A DNA stretch of 64,000 nucleotides from Massilia sp. ZL223 (GTDB lineage Bacteria > Pseudomonadota > Gammaproteobacteria > Burkholderiales > Burkholderiaceae_D). The stretch lies in assembly GCF_018119395.1 (NCBI RefSeq), contig NZ_JAGPWD010000025.1, forward strand, positions 25,992-89,991, written 5' to 3'. Below are positions 34,732 to 42,726 of the stretch, piece after piece (the first letter of the stretch is position 1; every line of letters begins with the position of its first letter). The notes beneath the pieces were generated by a model that made no database searches, was not told the origin of the DNA, and saw only the letters and a list, made by a program, of their open reading frames with translations. Made by a program: the position numbers and the translations under genes.

Positions 34732-34760
34732 ACTCGACATTAGCAAATATATTGTCGAGT
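34732..34760. promoter_or_regulatory. 8-bp dyad around an AT-rich spacer upstream of the PP2C gene
   Basis: ACTCGACA (34732-34739) and TGTCGAGT (34753-34760) are perfect inverted repeats flanking 13 AT-rich bases that include CAAATATAT. The gap 34565-34845 is otherwise without features. The half-site TGTCGAGT is also part of the first core in the 29299 repeat array. It may be an operator or a recombination site. Confidence 0.35.
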
Positions 34761-34845
34761 ATACGCCGTTAACCACGGGAGCGATTGTTTTTCAAGCATC
34801 CAGCCTGTACATTGCGGTCCGATCAAGTCGAGCAGGGTTTCAGCG

Positions 34846-35706
34846 ATGCGTGTACAAACTATTTCTTCCGGCGCGGAGGCACATTCGAACGAGGACTTCG
34901 TGGCAGTCCACGAGGCCGATGGGATGATCGATTTGATCGTGATCGACGGCGGCACCTCGGTCGCCGACCGTCACTTCATCGATCCTGAACGCGGCGACGT
35001 CGTCTGGTTTGCGGAGGGGTTTGCCGCCGAACTCTCGAAGTGCCTCGGCGACGGACTGTCGCAGCAAGCGTGCGCACAGCGCGCCGCCTCGGCCTTGTAC
35101 GAAGAATTCACCGCACGAACCGCAGGCAAGGACGTGCCTTTGCACGCATGGCCGATCGGTGCGATGACCTGGGCGCGGGTCCACGCAGCCAGTGGCGGCC
35201 GCCGGCTTCAGTTGTACAGCCTGGGCGACTGCAAGACGCTGCTGCATGCGCCGGATGCACCCACCGTCGATCTGGATCCCTTCGTCAATCCGCAGGAGGC
35301 CGTGCTGCAGGCTGAAATCGCCCGTTTGATCGACCAGGGCGTCACCGACGCGGGCGAACGGCGCGCCCTGATGCAGCCGATGCTGCGCGCCAGGCGTGAG
35401 GCCCAGAACACCGCGCCGGCGCCCTCGATCCTGTGCCTGAAACCTTCCGGTCCATTCGCGGCGCGCACTCTCGAAGCCGAACTGCCGCACGGATCAGCGT
35501 TGCTGATGATGACGGACGGCTTCTACCGGCTGGTCGAACCCTATGGACTGTACACGCACGGCGAGCTGGCCACGCGCTGCCGGCGGATGGGACTCGCCGT
35601 CATGCTGGACGAACTGCGTTCGCATGAAGACAGGACCTTCGGTACGGCGGCAATGGCGGTGAAGCGCGCCGACGATGCGTCGGCGGTCTTGTACGAAACA
35701 GACTGA
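34846..35706 (+). CDS. PP2C-like Ser/Thr protein phosphatase
   Basis: 286 residues. The PPM/PP2C metal-binding pattern is readable although degenerate: SNEDFVAVHE at the start, the metal Asp in LIVIDGGTS, SLGDCKTLLH, MMTDGFYRLVE and the final metal site KRADDASAVL. No signal peptide or membrane segment is present. Such stand-alone enzymes reverse Ser/Thr phosphorylation in signalling. No cognate kinase is adjacent. The gene lies alone between the HAF protein and the sugar kinase locus, in the region I regard as accessory. Confidence 0.78.
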   Translation: MRVQTISSGAEAHSNEDFVAVHEADGMIDLIVIDGGTSVADRHFIDPERGDVVWFAEGFAAELSKCLGDGLSQQACAQRAASALYEEFTARTAGKDVPLHAWPIGAMTWARVHAASGGRRLQLYSLGDCKTLLHAPDAPTVDLDPFVNPQEAVLQAEIARLIDQGVTDAGERRALMQPMLRARREAQNTAPAPSILCLKPSGPFAARTLEAELPHGSALLMMTDGFYRLVEPYGLYTHGELATRCRRMGLAVMLDELRSHEDRTFGTAAMAVKRADDASAVLYETD

Positions 35707-35826
35707 GTCCGGTGGAGAAGAGACAAACAGAAACCGCAGCGAGGCGCCGATCATCAGGCCGGGAAGCGCTCGCATACGGAGCCTTGCGTTTCTCGAGGCT
35801 AGAGATGGCGGCAACAGGCCGAGTAG

Positions 35827-35853
35827 GCGGCTTCCTACAGACCAGGAAGCCGC
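35827..35853. terminator. hairpin after the PP2C gene
   Basis: A perfect 10-bp stem (GCGGCTTCCT at 35827-35836, AGGAAGCCGC at 35844-35853) with a 7-base loop lies about 120 bases after the PP2C stop. It lacks a T-run. Further on, an AT-rich stretch with CATAAT-ATAG-ATTATG (35928-35943) is the likely promoter or operator region for the sugar kinase gene. Confidence 0.45.
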
Positions 35854-36004
35854 GCAATGCACCGGTTCCTGGATTGACCTTTGCCGGCCTGCCTGTCCCG
35901 ATGACCACCAATAGATAGCGCATTTAACATAATATAGATTATGCGTACTTCGACTTATTCCAGTTTAGCAGCGCCCGCTCTTACGTTTAGCGGCTGTTGC
36001 CCCT

Positions 36005-36946
36005 ATGATTCGGACCATGATTACCTGTTTCGATATCGGTGGCAGCGCCATCAAATGCGCCGTCGCAACGGCTGACGGTCGGATCGGCGACCTGCAGCGG
36101 GTTCCGACGCCCACCCAGGACTTTGCCGCCTTCACCGCCGCCTTGCAAGCCTTGATCGCCGCCGGCGGCTCGTCGCGCGGCGTCGCCATCTCGATCGCCG
36201 GCGTGATCGATCCGGTCGATGGCCGCATCAAATGCGCGAACATTCCCTGCATCGACGGCCGTACGCTGGCCGCCGACCTGTCCGCAGCCCTCGGCCTGCC
36301 GGTCTGGATCATCAACGACGCCGACAGCTTCGCCCTGGCCGAAGCCCAGGCCGGCGCCGGACGCGGCCACGCCAACGTGTTCGGCCTGATCCTGGGCACC
36401 GGCGTCGGCGGCGGCCTGGTCATCGGCGGCCGTTTGATCGGCGGCCCTGGCGGCTTCGCCGGCGAATGGGGTCATGGCCCTGTCGTCGCGCCATTCACGG
36501 TGCAGATCGCCGGCAAGCCACCGCAAACGATTCCGCGCTTCCAGTGCGGCTGCGGCCAGGCGGGCTGCCTGGACACGGTCGGCGGCGCGCGCGGCCTGGA
36601 GCGGCTGCACCACACCCTGCACCAACAGGCGCTGGACAGCCGCCAGATCATCGACGCCTGGCAGGCCGGCGACGCCGCCGCCGAGCGCACCATCGCCTGT
36701 TTCATCGATCTGCTCAGCGGGCCGCTGGCCATGCTGGTCAATACCCTCGGCGCGTCCATCCTGCCGGTCGGCGGCGGCCTGGCCAACAGCGCGCCGCTGA
36801 TCGCCGGGCTCGACCAGGCGGTGCGCGCCGCCATCCTGCGCAAGACCGCCACCCCGATCATCGTGCCCGGCCAGTCCGGCACGGAACCGGGACTGATCGG
36901 CGCGGCCTGGCTGGGCCTGGAAAAACTGGGGGACAAACATGCCTGA
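36005..36946 (+). CDS. ROK-family sugar kinase (N-acetylhexosamine kinase-like)
   Basis: A 313-residue cytoplasmic kinase. The N-terminal phosphate motif is CFDIGGSAIKCAV, the catalytic Asp is in WIINDADSFALAEA, the second phosphate motif is GTGVGGGLVI, the sugar-contact motif is GEWGHGPVV, and the zinc cluster reads FQCGCGQAGCLDT. In many ROK kinases the last residues are CLE, so the Asp is a minor variation. ATG 36017 is a possible second start. Substrate class is inferred as GlcNAc or ManNAc because the locus encodes a glycosylasparaginase. It overlaps cutC by eight bases. Confidence 0.85.
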   Translation: MIRTMITCFDIGGSAIKCAVATADGRIGDLQRVPTPTQDFAAFTAALQALIAAGGSSRGVAISIAGVIDPVDGRIKCANIPCIDGRTLAADLSAALGLPVWIINDADSFALAEAQAGAGRGHANVFGLILGTGVGGGLVIGGRLIGGPGGFAGEWGHGPVVAPFTVQIAGKPPQTIPRFQCGCGQAGCLDTVGGARGLERLHHTLHQQALDSRQIIDAWQAGDAAAERTIACFIDLLSGPLAMLVNTLGASILPVGGGLANSAPLIAGLDQAVRAAILRKTATPIIVPGQSGTEPGLIGAAWLGLEKLGDKHA

Positions 36947-37670
36947 CACGATCACCCTCGAAGTCTGCGTCGACACCTTCGGTGGCCTGGCCGCTGCGAT
37001 CGCCGGTGGCGCCGACCGCATCGAGTTATGCGGCGCGCTGGATGTCGGCGGCCTGACGCCAAGCTCCGGCCTGCTGCGCGTCGCCTCGAGCAGCCCCGTG
37101 CCGGTGGTCGCGATGATCCGCCCGCGCGGCGGCGACTTCTGCTTCGACGATGCGGAAACGGCGCTGATGCTGCACGAGATCGACGCCGTTGCCGCCGCCG
37201 GCCTCCAAGGCGTAGTCTTGGGCGCCTCGCTGCCCGACGGCCGCCTTGACCAGCGCACACTCGAGCGGCTGGTCCAGCGGGCTGCCGACCACGGACTGCG
37301 CTGCACGCTGCACCGCGCCATCGACCTGTGCCCGGACCTGGCGCAGGCCACCACCCTGGCCGTCAGCCTGGGCTTCGAGCGCATCCTGAGCTCGGGCGGG
37401 GCCACCAGCGCACTGGAAGGCCTGGCCGGACTGCGGCGCTGCTTCGACGCCGCCGACGGCCGCATCACGATCATGCCCGGCGCCGGCATCAGCGGGGACA
37501 ACGTGCACCTGCTGCGCGCGCAGCTGCCGCTGACCGACGTGCACGCGTCCTGCTCGGAGCCCCTGCCGGCGCCGGCGCCGAAGGTCGCTGCCCTGGGTTT
37601 CGATTCCGGCAGCCGGCGCCGGACCAGCAGCGAAAAAGTCGCGGCGCTGAAAGCTAAACTACGCGCCTGA
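36939..37670 (+). CDS. cutC: CutC-family TIM-barrel protein (PF03932)
   Basis: A 243-residue soluble barrel protein with the family signature LEVCVDTFGGLAAAIAGGADRIELC at the start, then GGLTPSSGLL, MIRPRGGDFCF, GVVLGASLPDGRLD, LHRAIDLC, ILSSGG and IMPGAGISGDNV. The family was named for copper homeostasis in E. coli, but that role has been questioned and no copper gene is nearby here. Its place between a sugar kinase and a glyco-amino-acid transporter suggests a metabolic enzyme. It overlaps the kinase gene, so both are translated together. Confidence 0.88.
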   Translation: MPDTITLEVCVDTFGGLAAAIAGGADRIELCGALDVGGLTPSSGLLRVASSSPVPVVAMIRPRGGDFCFDDAETALMLHEIDAVAAAGLQGVVLGASLPDGRLDQRTLERLVQRAADHGLRCTLHRAIDLCPDLAQATTLAVSLGFERILSSGGATSALEGLAGLRRCFDAADGRITIMPGAGISGDNVHLLRAQLPLTDVHASCSEPLPAPAPKVAALGFDSGSRRRTSSEKVAALKAKLRA

Positions 37671-37724
37671 CAAGGCCTCGCCCTTGAAATCCGCAGCAGC
37701 GTGTGTGACACTCGCCGGATTGCG

Positions 37725-37740
37725 GTGAAACCGGTTTCAC
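37725..37740. promoter_or_regulatory. LacI-family operator before the ABC transporter genes
   Basis: GTGAAACC-GGTTTCAC is a perfect 16-bp palindrome of the LacI/GalR operator type. It lies between cutC and the first permease. A weak promoter (TTGAAA 37684-37689, 17 bases, GACACT 37707-37712) sits just upstream, so a bound repressor would cover the start of transcription. The obvious candidate regulator is the LacI-type protein at 41574-42572. Confidence 0.65.
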
Positions 37741-37776
37741 ATCGTGTTGGAACCACTGTTAGTTGGAGCATCCTGT

Positions 37777-38436
37777 TTGACGTTCGATCCGACCACGCTT
37801 GAACCTTATCTGGGCGACTTCGCGGCCGGTGCGCGCCTGAGCGCCCTCGCCTGCGCGCTGGCCCTGGCCGGCGGCCTGTCCCTGGGCATCGTGGCGGCCC
37901 TGATGCGCACGGCGGCGTCGCCGCTGGCCAGGCGCATCGCCGATATCTACGTCGACGTGTTCCGCAACGTCCCTTTCATCGTGCAGCTGTTTTTCCTGTT
38001 CTACGGGCTGCCAGAAATCGGCGTCGAGCTGAGCGCCTTCAGCACCGGCGTGCTGGCGCTGTCGCTGGCGGGCGGTGCCTTCACGTCCGACGTGATCCGT
38101 TCCGGCATCCTGGCGGTCGACCCCGGCGTGCTGGAGGCCGCGCAGGTCAGCGGCCTTTCTCGCCTCACCATCTACCGCCGCATCGTGCTGCCCATCGCGC
38201 TGCGCAACTCAGTGCGTCCGCTTGGTGCGGTATTCGTCAACCTGATCCTGACCTCCTCGATTCTCTCTGCGATCACGCTGAACGAACTAACAGGAAGCGC
38301 CAAGATCGTCGCCGCCGACACCTTCCAGCCATTCGAGGTGTACGCCCTGCTCTTGCTGATGTACGCCGTGATGACCTGGCTGGTGTCGCTGTCGGCCGGC
38401 GCGCTCCACCGGCGCCTGAACAGGAATCTCGGCTGA
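37777..38436 (+). CDS. polar amino-acid ABC transporter, permease 1 (HisM/GltJ-like)
   Basis: A 219-residue inner-membrane protein with about five helices and the EAA-type coupling loop (DPGVLEAAQVSGLSRLTIYRRIVLP). The start is set at TTG 37777, which has GGAG eight bases upstream. An in-frame GTG at 37744 would place coding sequence just after the operator and has no ribosome site. DVFRNVPFIVQLFFLFYGLP is characteristic of the amino-acid family of permeases. Its stop overlaps the ATG of permease 2. Confidence 0.85.
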   Translation: MTFDPTTLEPYLGDFAAGARLSALACALALAGGLSLGIVAALMRTAASPLARRIADIYVDVFRNVPFIVQLFFLFYGLPEIGVELSAFSTGVLALSLAGGAFTSDVIRSGILAVDPGVLEAAQVSGLSRLTIYRRIVLPIALRNSVRPLGAVFVNLILTSSILSAITLNELTGSAKIVAADTFQPFEVYALLLLMYAVMTWLVSLSAGALHRRLNRNLG

Positions 38437-39107
38437 TGCGCTACACCGATTTCACGCCCCACGACCTGCTGCTTCTGCTCGAAGGCCTGGGTGTCTCCGT
38501 CGCCCTGTTCGCCGCGACCACCCTCATTGGCCTGGGGCTGGGCCTCGGCTGGGCGATGCTGCGCTACTACCGCACGCCGCTGTTGGCTCCATTCGCCGCG
38601 GCCCTGGCCGAGCTGCTGAAGAATTCCCCGGTGCTGGTACAGCTCTTCCTGGTGTTTTTCGGCCTGCCGGTGCTGCTGGAGACCGACCTGACACCGGTGC
38701 AGGCCGCCCTCATTACCCTGTCCGGCAACACGGCGGCCTTCGTCTACGTGATCGCGGTCTCCGCCATCGAATCGGTCGGGCGGGATCAGTTGGAAACGGC
38801 GCGCGTATTCGGCCTGAGCCGCTGGCAGACACTACGCCGCATCGTCGCACCCCAGGCCGCGGCCTTCGGCTTCGGGCCGCTGGCCGGGCTGCTGGTCAAC
38901 CAGCTGCAGGTCACCTCCCTGATTTCGGTGATCGGCGTGGTCGACCTGACCAAGGTCGGCGCGATCCTGAACCTGCGCACGCTCAAGCCTTTCATCGTCT
39001 GGACCGTGATCGGCCTGCTGTACTACCTGATGGCCCGGCTGATCGCCCGGGCCTGCGCCCGCGCGGAAGCAAAGCTGCGCGCGCATAGCCAATGGAAGGG
39101 TTTGTAA
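38436..39107 (+). CDS. polar amino-acid ABC transporter, permease 2 (HisQ/GltK-like)
   Basis: A 223-residue permease with five predicted helices and the same family signature as permease 1: AELLKNSPVLVQLFLVFFGLP and the coupling loop (IESVGRDQLETARVFGLSRWQTLRRIVAPQ). The two are homologous and should form the heterodimeric channel. It starts at the base where permease 1 stops (ATGA-type junction). The ATPase gene starts one base after its stop codon. Confidence 0.87.
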   Translation: MRYTDFTPHDLLLLLEGLGVSVALFAATTLIGLGLGLGWAMLRYYRTPLLAPFAAALAELLKNSPVLVQLFLVFFGLPVLLETDLTPVQAALITLSGNTAAFVYVIAVSAIESVGRDQLETARVFGLSRWQTLRRIVAPQAAAFGFGPLAGLLVNQLQVTSLISVIGVVDLTKVGAILNLRTLKPFIVWTVIGLLYYLMARLIARACARAEAKLRAHSQWKGL

Positions 39108-39108
39108 G

Positions 39109-39843
39109 ATGATCCAGATCGAAGGCGTGGTCAAACGCTTCGGCGCCAACACGGTCCTCGATGGCGTCGACCTGCGCATCGCGCCGGGCGAAGTGGTGTC
39201 CATCCTCGGGGCCAGCGGTTCCGGCAAGTCGACGCTGATCCGCTGCATCAACGGCCTCGAAAAACTCGATGGCGGCGCGATCTCCGTCGATGGCCACCGC
39301 GTCGACGATCCCAGGGCCCTGCAGCTCGCGCGCCGCTGCTGCGGCACCGTGTTCCAGCTGTTTAACCTGTACCCGCACATGACGGCGCTGCAGAACATCA
39401 CGCTGGCGCCGGTCGAAGTCCTGAAGGTCCCGCGCCGCCAGGCCGAAGAAGAAGCGCGCGAACTGCTGGCCGCCGTCGGCCTGCTGGAGCGCGCGGACGC
39501 GTATCCCGCCCAGCTCTCCGGCGGGCAGCGCCAGCGCGTCGGCATCTGCCGCGCCCTGGCGATGAAGCCGCGCTACCTGCTGCTGGACGAAGTCACCAGC
39601 GCGCTGGATCCCGAAATGACGGCCGAAGTGCTGGCCATCCTCGCCAAGCTGGCGGGAAGCGGCACCACCATGCTGTTCGTGACCCACGAAATCGAATTCG
39701 CCCGCCACATCTCCAGCCGCATCGTGTTCCTCGACCAGGGCCGGCTGCTAGCGGACCTGCCGACCTCGCGCTTCTTCGCCGCCCACGGCGGCCTGGCGCA
39801 GCCGCGCATCGCCCAATTCCTGTCCAAGATGAGCAAGTCATGA
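39109..39843 (+). CDS. polar amino-acid ABC transporter ATP-binding protein (GlnQ/ArtP-like)
   Basis: A 244-residue ATPase. Walker A GASGSGKSTLI, Q-loop region VFQLFNLYPHMTALQN, signature LSGGQRQRVGICRAL, Walker B YLLLDEVTSALDP and the switch His in FVTHEIEF are all intact. The Asp-Glu-Val-Thr form of Walker B is slightly unusual (normally DEPTS). The NLYPHMTALQNI stretch is typical of the amino-acid family. It overlaps the glycosylasparaginase gene by four bases, tying transport to hydrolysis. Confidence 0.9.
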   Translation: MIQIEGVVKRFGANTVLDGVDLRIAPGEVVSILGASGSGKSTLIRCINGLEKLDGGAISVDGHRVDDPRALQLARRCCGTVFQLFNLYPHMTALQNITLAPVEVLKVPRRQAEEEARELLAAVGLLERADAYPAQLSGGQRQRVGICRALAMKPRYLLLDEVTSALDPEMTAEVLAILAKLAGSGTTMLFVTHEIEFARHISSRIVFLDQGRLLADLPTSRFFAAHGGLAQPRIAQFLSKMSKS

Positions 39844-40766
39844 AAATGCTGTTAGCAAACGCCGAGGCCTGGCCCGGCTTCGACACCACCGTCGAACTCC
39901 TGAAACGAGGCGGCGCCGGCATCGACGCCATGGTCGGCGGCATCGCCAAGGTCGAACGTGAAGCCAAGGTGCGCAGCGTCGGCTATGGCGGCTGGCCGAA
40001 TATGCTGGGCGAGATGGAATTCGACGCCGGCGTCATGGACGGTACGACGCGTGAAGTCGGCGCGGTCGGCGCGGTGCCGGCCACCCTGCCCGTCTCGGCG
40101 CTGGCCCACGAGGTGATGAAGCATCTGCCGCACGTGATGCTGACCGGCGCCGGTGCGCGCCGCTTCGCCACCGAACGCGGTTTCGCGGTCGACGAGGTGC
40201 TGCACCCGGACAGCAAGCGGGTCTGGTGGGAGCGCCTGGAAAAGGAGATGTCGCCGGAACAGCGGGCGGCCTTCCCCGATATCGCGCTGGCCCCGCTCAG
40301 CAACACCATCACCGATCCCGAGCGCGTGCGCGACACCACGGTCTTCCTGGGCCGCGACGCAGGCAACCATATCGGTGTGGTCACCTCGACCTCCGGCTGG
40401 GCGTGGAAGTATCCAGGCCGGCTGGGCGATTCGCCGATCCCCGGCGCGGGCTTCTATGCGGACAGCCGCTACGGCGCCGCCGCCTGCACCCACACCGGCG
40501 AGATGACCATGCGCTGCGGGACCTCGCGCAGTATCGTGCTGGCGATGCGCCTCGGCGCGTCCCTGGAAGACGCCGTCAAGCTGGCCGTGGAAGAGCTGTC
40601 GGAGCTGAAGAGCGGCTTCCTGGCCGGCGTGGTCATCCACGCCATGGACGCCAAGGGCAATCACCGGGTGGTCAACTACCGCTGCGACGAAGAGATACGC
40701 TACTGGTATTGGGACGAGCGCATGGCCGCGCCGGAGTTGCGCGTCGCCTCCACCATCCAACCCTGA
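39840..40766 (+). CDS. N4-(beta-N-acetylglucosaminyl)-L-asparaginase-like Ntn hydrolase
   Basis: 308 residues. Glycosylasparaginases cut GlcNAc-Asn to aspartate and an aminosugar product after autocatalytic cleavage exposes a Thr. The family core is clear: NAEAWPGFDTTVELLKRGGAGIDAM, then YPGRLGDSPIPGAGFYAD with TSTSG just before it, and CTHTGEMTMRCGTSRSI. The region that should hold the nucleophile, HDTIG in the Flavobacterium enzyme, reads AGNHIGVVTSTSG, with about ten residues fewer before TSTSG. A subset of bacterial family members share this shorter form. The first Thr of TSTSG may serve instead, but that is inference. It has no signal peptide, so it would act on imported substrate. Confidence 0.78.
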   Translation: MKMLLANAEAWPGFDTTVELLKRGGAGIDAMVGGIAKVEREAKVRSVGYGGWPNMLGEMEFDAGVMDGTTREVGAVGAVPATLPVSALAHEVMKHLPHVMLTGAGARRFATERGFAVDEVLHPDSKRVWWERLEKEMSPEQRAAFPDIALAPLSNTITDPERVRDTTVFLGRDAGNHIGVVTSTSGWAWKYPGRLGDSPIPGAGFYADSRYGAAACTHTGEMTMRCGTSRSIVLAMRLGASLEDAVKLAVEELSELKSGFLAGVVIHAMDAKGNHRVVNYRCDEEIRYWYWDERMAAPELRVASTIQP

Positions 40767-40777
40767 AAGGAAAGATC

Positions 40778-41569
40778 ATGCAGCTTCGCCTGAAACGCTA
40801 CGCCGCCGCCGCGGCATTGATGCTGGCCGCGACGTCCGCGCTGGCCGGCCGCATCGAGGACATCAAGGCGCGCGGCTACGTGCGCATCGGCGTCTCGCTG
40901 GGCGGAGAGCCGGTGGGCTTCCGCAACGCCAGCAACGAGCCGGTCGGCTATGACGTCGACGTCGCCAGGCAGCTGGCCGCGCAACTCGGCGTGCCGGCGC
41001 GCTTTTCCGACGTCTCCAGCGATGCGCGCATCTCGATGCTGAGGTCGGGACAGCTCGACCTGGTCGTGGCCAACGTCTCGATCACGCCGCAGCGCGCGCG
41101 CGTGGTGGACTTTTCCATCCCCTACAACGTCGCCGGCCTGCGCGTGATCGCGCAAAAGAGCGCGCAGATCAAGAGGCTGGCGGACCTGAACGGCAAGCGT
41201 GTCGTGGTCGGCCGCGGCACCACGGCGGATGCCTTCCTGAGGAAATCGGCGCCGCAGGCGGTGTTCGTCTACACCGATAGCTTCGCACCGGATGGCGTCC
41301 TGCTGCTGCAGCAAAAACGGGTCGACGCCGGCATCGAGGATTCCTCGCTGCTCGACTACCTGGCCAGCAAGAACAGCCAGCTGGAGACCTTGCCCACGAT
41401 GTACGGCAACACGCCGATCGGCATCGCCATGGCCAAGGGCGATCCGGCGCTGCTGAACTTCGTGAACGGCTTCGTCGCGGACTACGTCAAGTCGGGCGCC
41501 TACGCGGCCAACTACAAGAAGTGGTGGGGCAGCAAAGCGGTTCCGCCGACCCTGGCGCCGCAGGGCTGA
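40778..41569 (+). CDS. polar amino-acid ABC transporter substrate-binding protein
   Basis: 263 residues from ATG 40778, which follows AAAGGAAAG. A signal peptide (MQLRLKRYAAAAALMLAATS, ending ALAG) exports it to the periplasm. The SBP family-3 core is present: RGYVRIGVSLGGEPVGFRNA, GYDVDVARQLAAQL, a ligand-binding SSDARISMLRSGQLDLVVANVSITPQRARVVDFS, and GTTADAFLRK. The Arg and Asp positions that bind the amino-acid backbone are conserved. It completes the transporter encoded just upstream. The side-chain pocket cannot be read from sequence. Confidence 0.88.
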   Translation: MQLRLKRYAAAAALMLAATSALAGRIEDIKARGYVRIGVSLGGEPVGFRNASNEPVGYDVDVARQLAAQLGVPARFSDVSSDARISMLRSGQLDLVVANVSITPQRARVVDFSIPYNVAGLRVIAQKSAQIKRLADLNGKRVVVGRGTTADAFLRKSAPQAVFVYTDSFAPDGVLLLQQKRVDAGIEDSSLLDYLASKNSQLETLPTMYGNTPIGIAMAKGDPALLNFVNGFVADYVKSGAYAANYKKWWGSKAVPPTLAPQG

Positions 41570-41573
41570 GGTC

Positions 41574-42572
41574 TCAGCCGGTCAGGCGAGGGACGAAGCG
41601 CGTGGCGACCAGCACGTGCTCGCTATGCCGGGCCAGGCCCGCTGGCCGGTTCAGGATACGGACGATCTGCGCCACGTAGTCGCGCTTGTCCGCTCCGATC
41701 GATGAAATCGGATAGGCGTCGAACTGCGTGAGCGAGATGTTATCGAAGCCGTACAGCCGGAAGCGCTCCGGAGCATGGCCCGGGAAATACCGGCGGTGCG
41801 CATCCAGCACGCCCATCGCCATCGCGTCGGAGGTGCAGAACACGGCGCCGGTGGCATCCACGTCGATCTGCTGCGCCAGCGCGCGTCCGCTGGCGTAGGA
41901 ATAATCTCCCGCCAGCTCGCCCAGCAGCGCGATGCCATGCTGCCGCATCGCGGCGCGGAAGGAGGCGATGCGGGCCTGCTCCACCCGCGACATGCTGCGC
42001 CCCGTCAGGAGCAGCGCGCTGCGCACACCCTTCGCCGCCGCATCGGCCACCGCTTCACGGATCCCCTGGTCTTCGTCCATCGTCACCGACGGCGCTCCCG
42101 GCTCGTGATGGCCGTTGAGCATCAGCACCGCATTGTTGCGGAACATGCGGCGCACGGTGGCGGCGTCGGCGAAATCGGCAAATACCAATGCGGCATCGAC
42201 GTGATAGGCGACGCCGTCGCGCAAAAAGTCTTCCGCGTCCTCTCCCGCGCCCACACGGATGAAGATCACCTGCTTGCCGATCGCCTGGATCTCCGCCAGC
42301 AGCAGGTCGAACAGGTCGAGGTCGGACAGGTCGTGGATGTGATTGACCAGGATCGCGACCAGGTTGACGGTCTTGTTGGCCAGCCCGCGCGCAAGCGAAT
42401 TGGGGCGGTAGCCCAGCGCCTCGGCCGCATGCAGCACCCGCTCGCGCTTGTCGGCGGACACCGGCCGCGGCTGCGCCGACAAGGCCCGCGACGCGATCGC
42501 GCGCGACACGCCCGCCAGGGCGGCGACATCGGACAAGGTGGGTTCCGAAGCGGGTTTCAGGGCGTCGTTCAT
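41574..42572 (-). CDS. LacI/GalR-family transcriptional regulator
   Basis: 332 residues. The N-terminal helix-turn-helix (TLSDVAALAGVSRAIASRAL, then SADKRERVLHAAEALGYRPN with the hinge SLARGLAN) is typical. The effector domain (about 65-330) has the periplasmic-binding-protein fold, ending IGADKRDYVAQIVRILNRP. It is convergent with the transporter operon and four bases from its end. It is the best candidate to bind the palindrome at 37725-37740. The ligand may be a sugar or glycosyl-amino acid. Confidence 0.87.
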   Translation of the reverse strand: MNDALKPASEPTLSDVAALAGVSRAIASRALSAQPRPVSADKRERVLHAAEALGYRPNSLARGLANKTVNLVAILVNHIHDLSDLDLFDLLLAEIQAIGKQVIFIRVGAGEDAEDFLRDGVAYHVDAALVFADFADAATVRRMFRNNAVLMLNGHHEPGAPSVTMDEDQGIREAVADAAAKGVRSALLLTGRSMSRVEQARIASFRAAMRQHGIALLGELAGDYSYASGRALAQQIDVDATGAVFCTSDAMAMGVLDAHRRYFPGHAPERFRLYGFDNISLTQFDAYPISSIGADKRDYVAQIVRILNRPAGLARHSEHVLVATRFVPRLTG

Positions 42573-42726
42573 GGCCTGGATTATACCCGCCGATGCTGCC
42601 CTTCCATCCCGGCCGGGCCGCTTACGCGCGATGGGTAAAATTGCCGTGAGCGCGACTTGGGCAATCGCATACCGATCGTCTTATGGGATACTTATTTCCT
42701 ATCGACAACTCTCTTGCGACTTCCTC

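Noticed and set aside
36939..37670. Copper homeostasis operon centred on cutC
   Set aside because: Neighbours are a sugar kinase and an amino-acid transporter. The two likely copper proteins lie 9 kb away and share no visible regulatory site.
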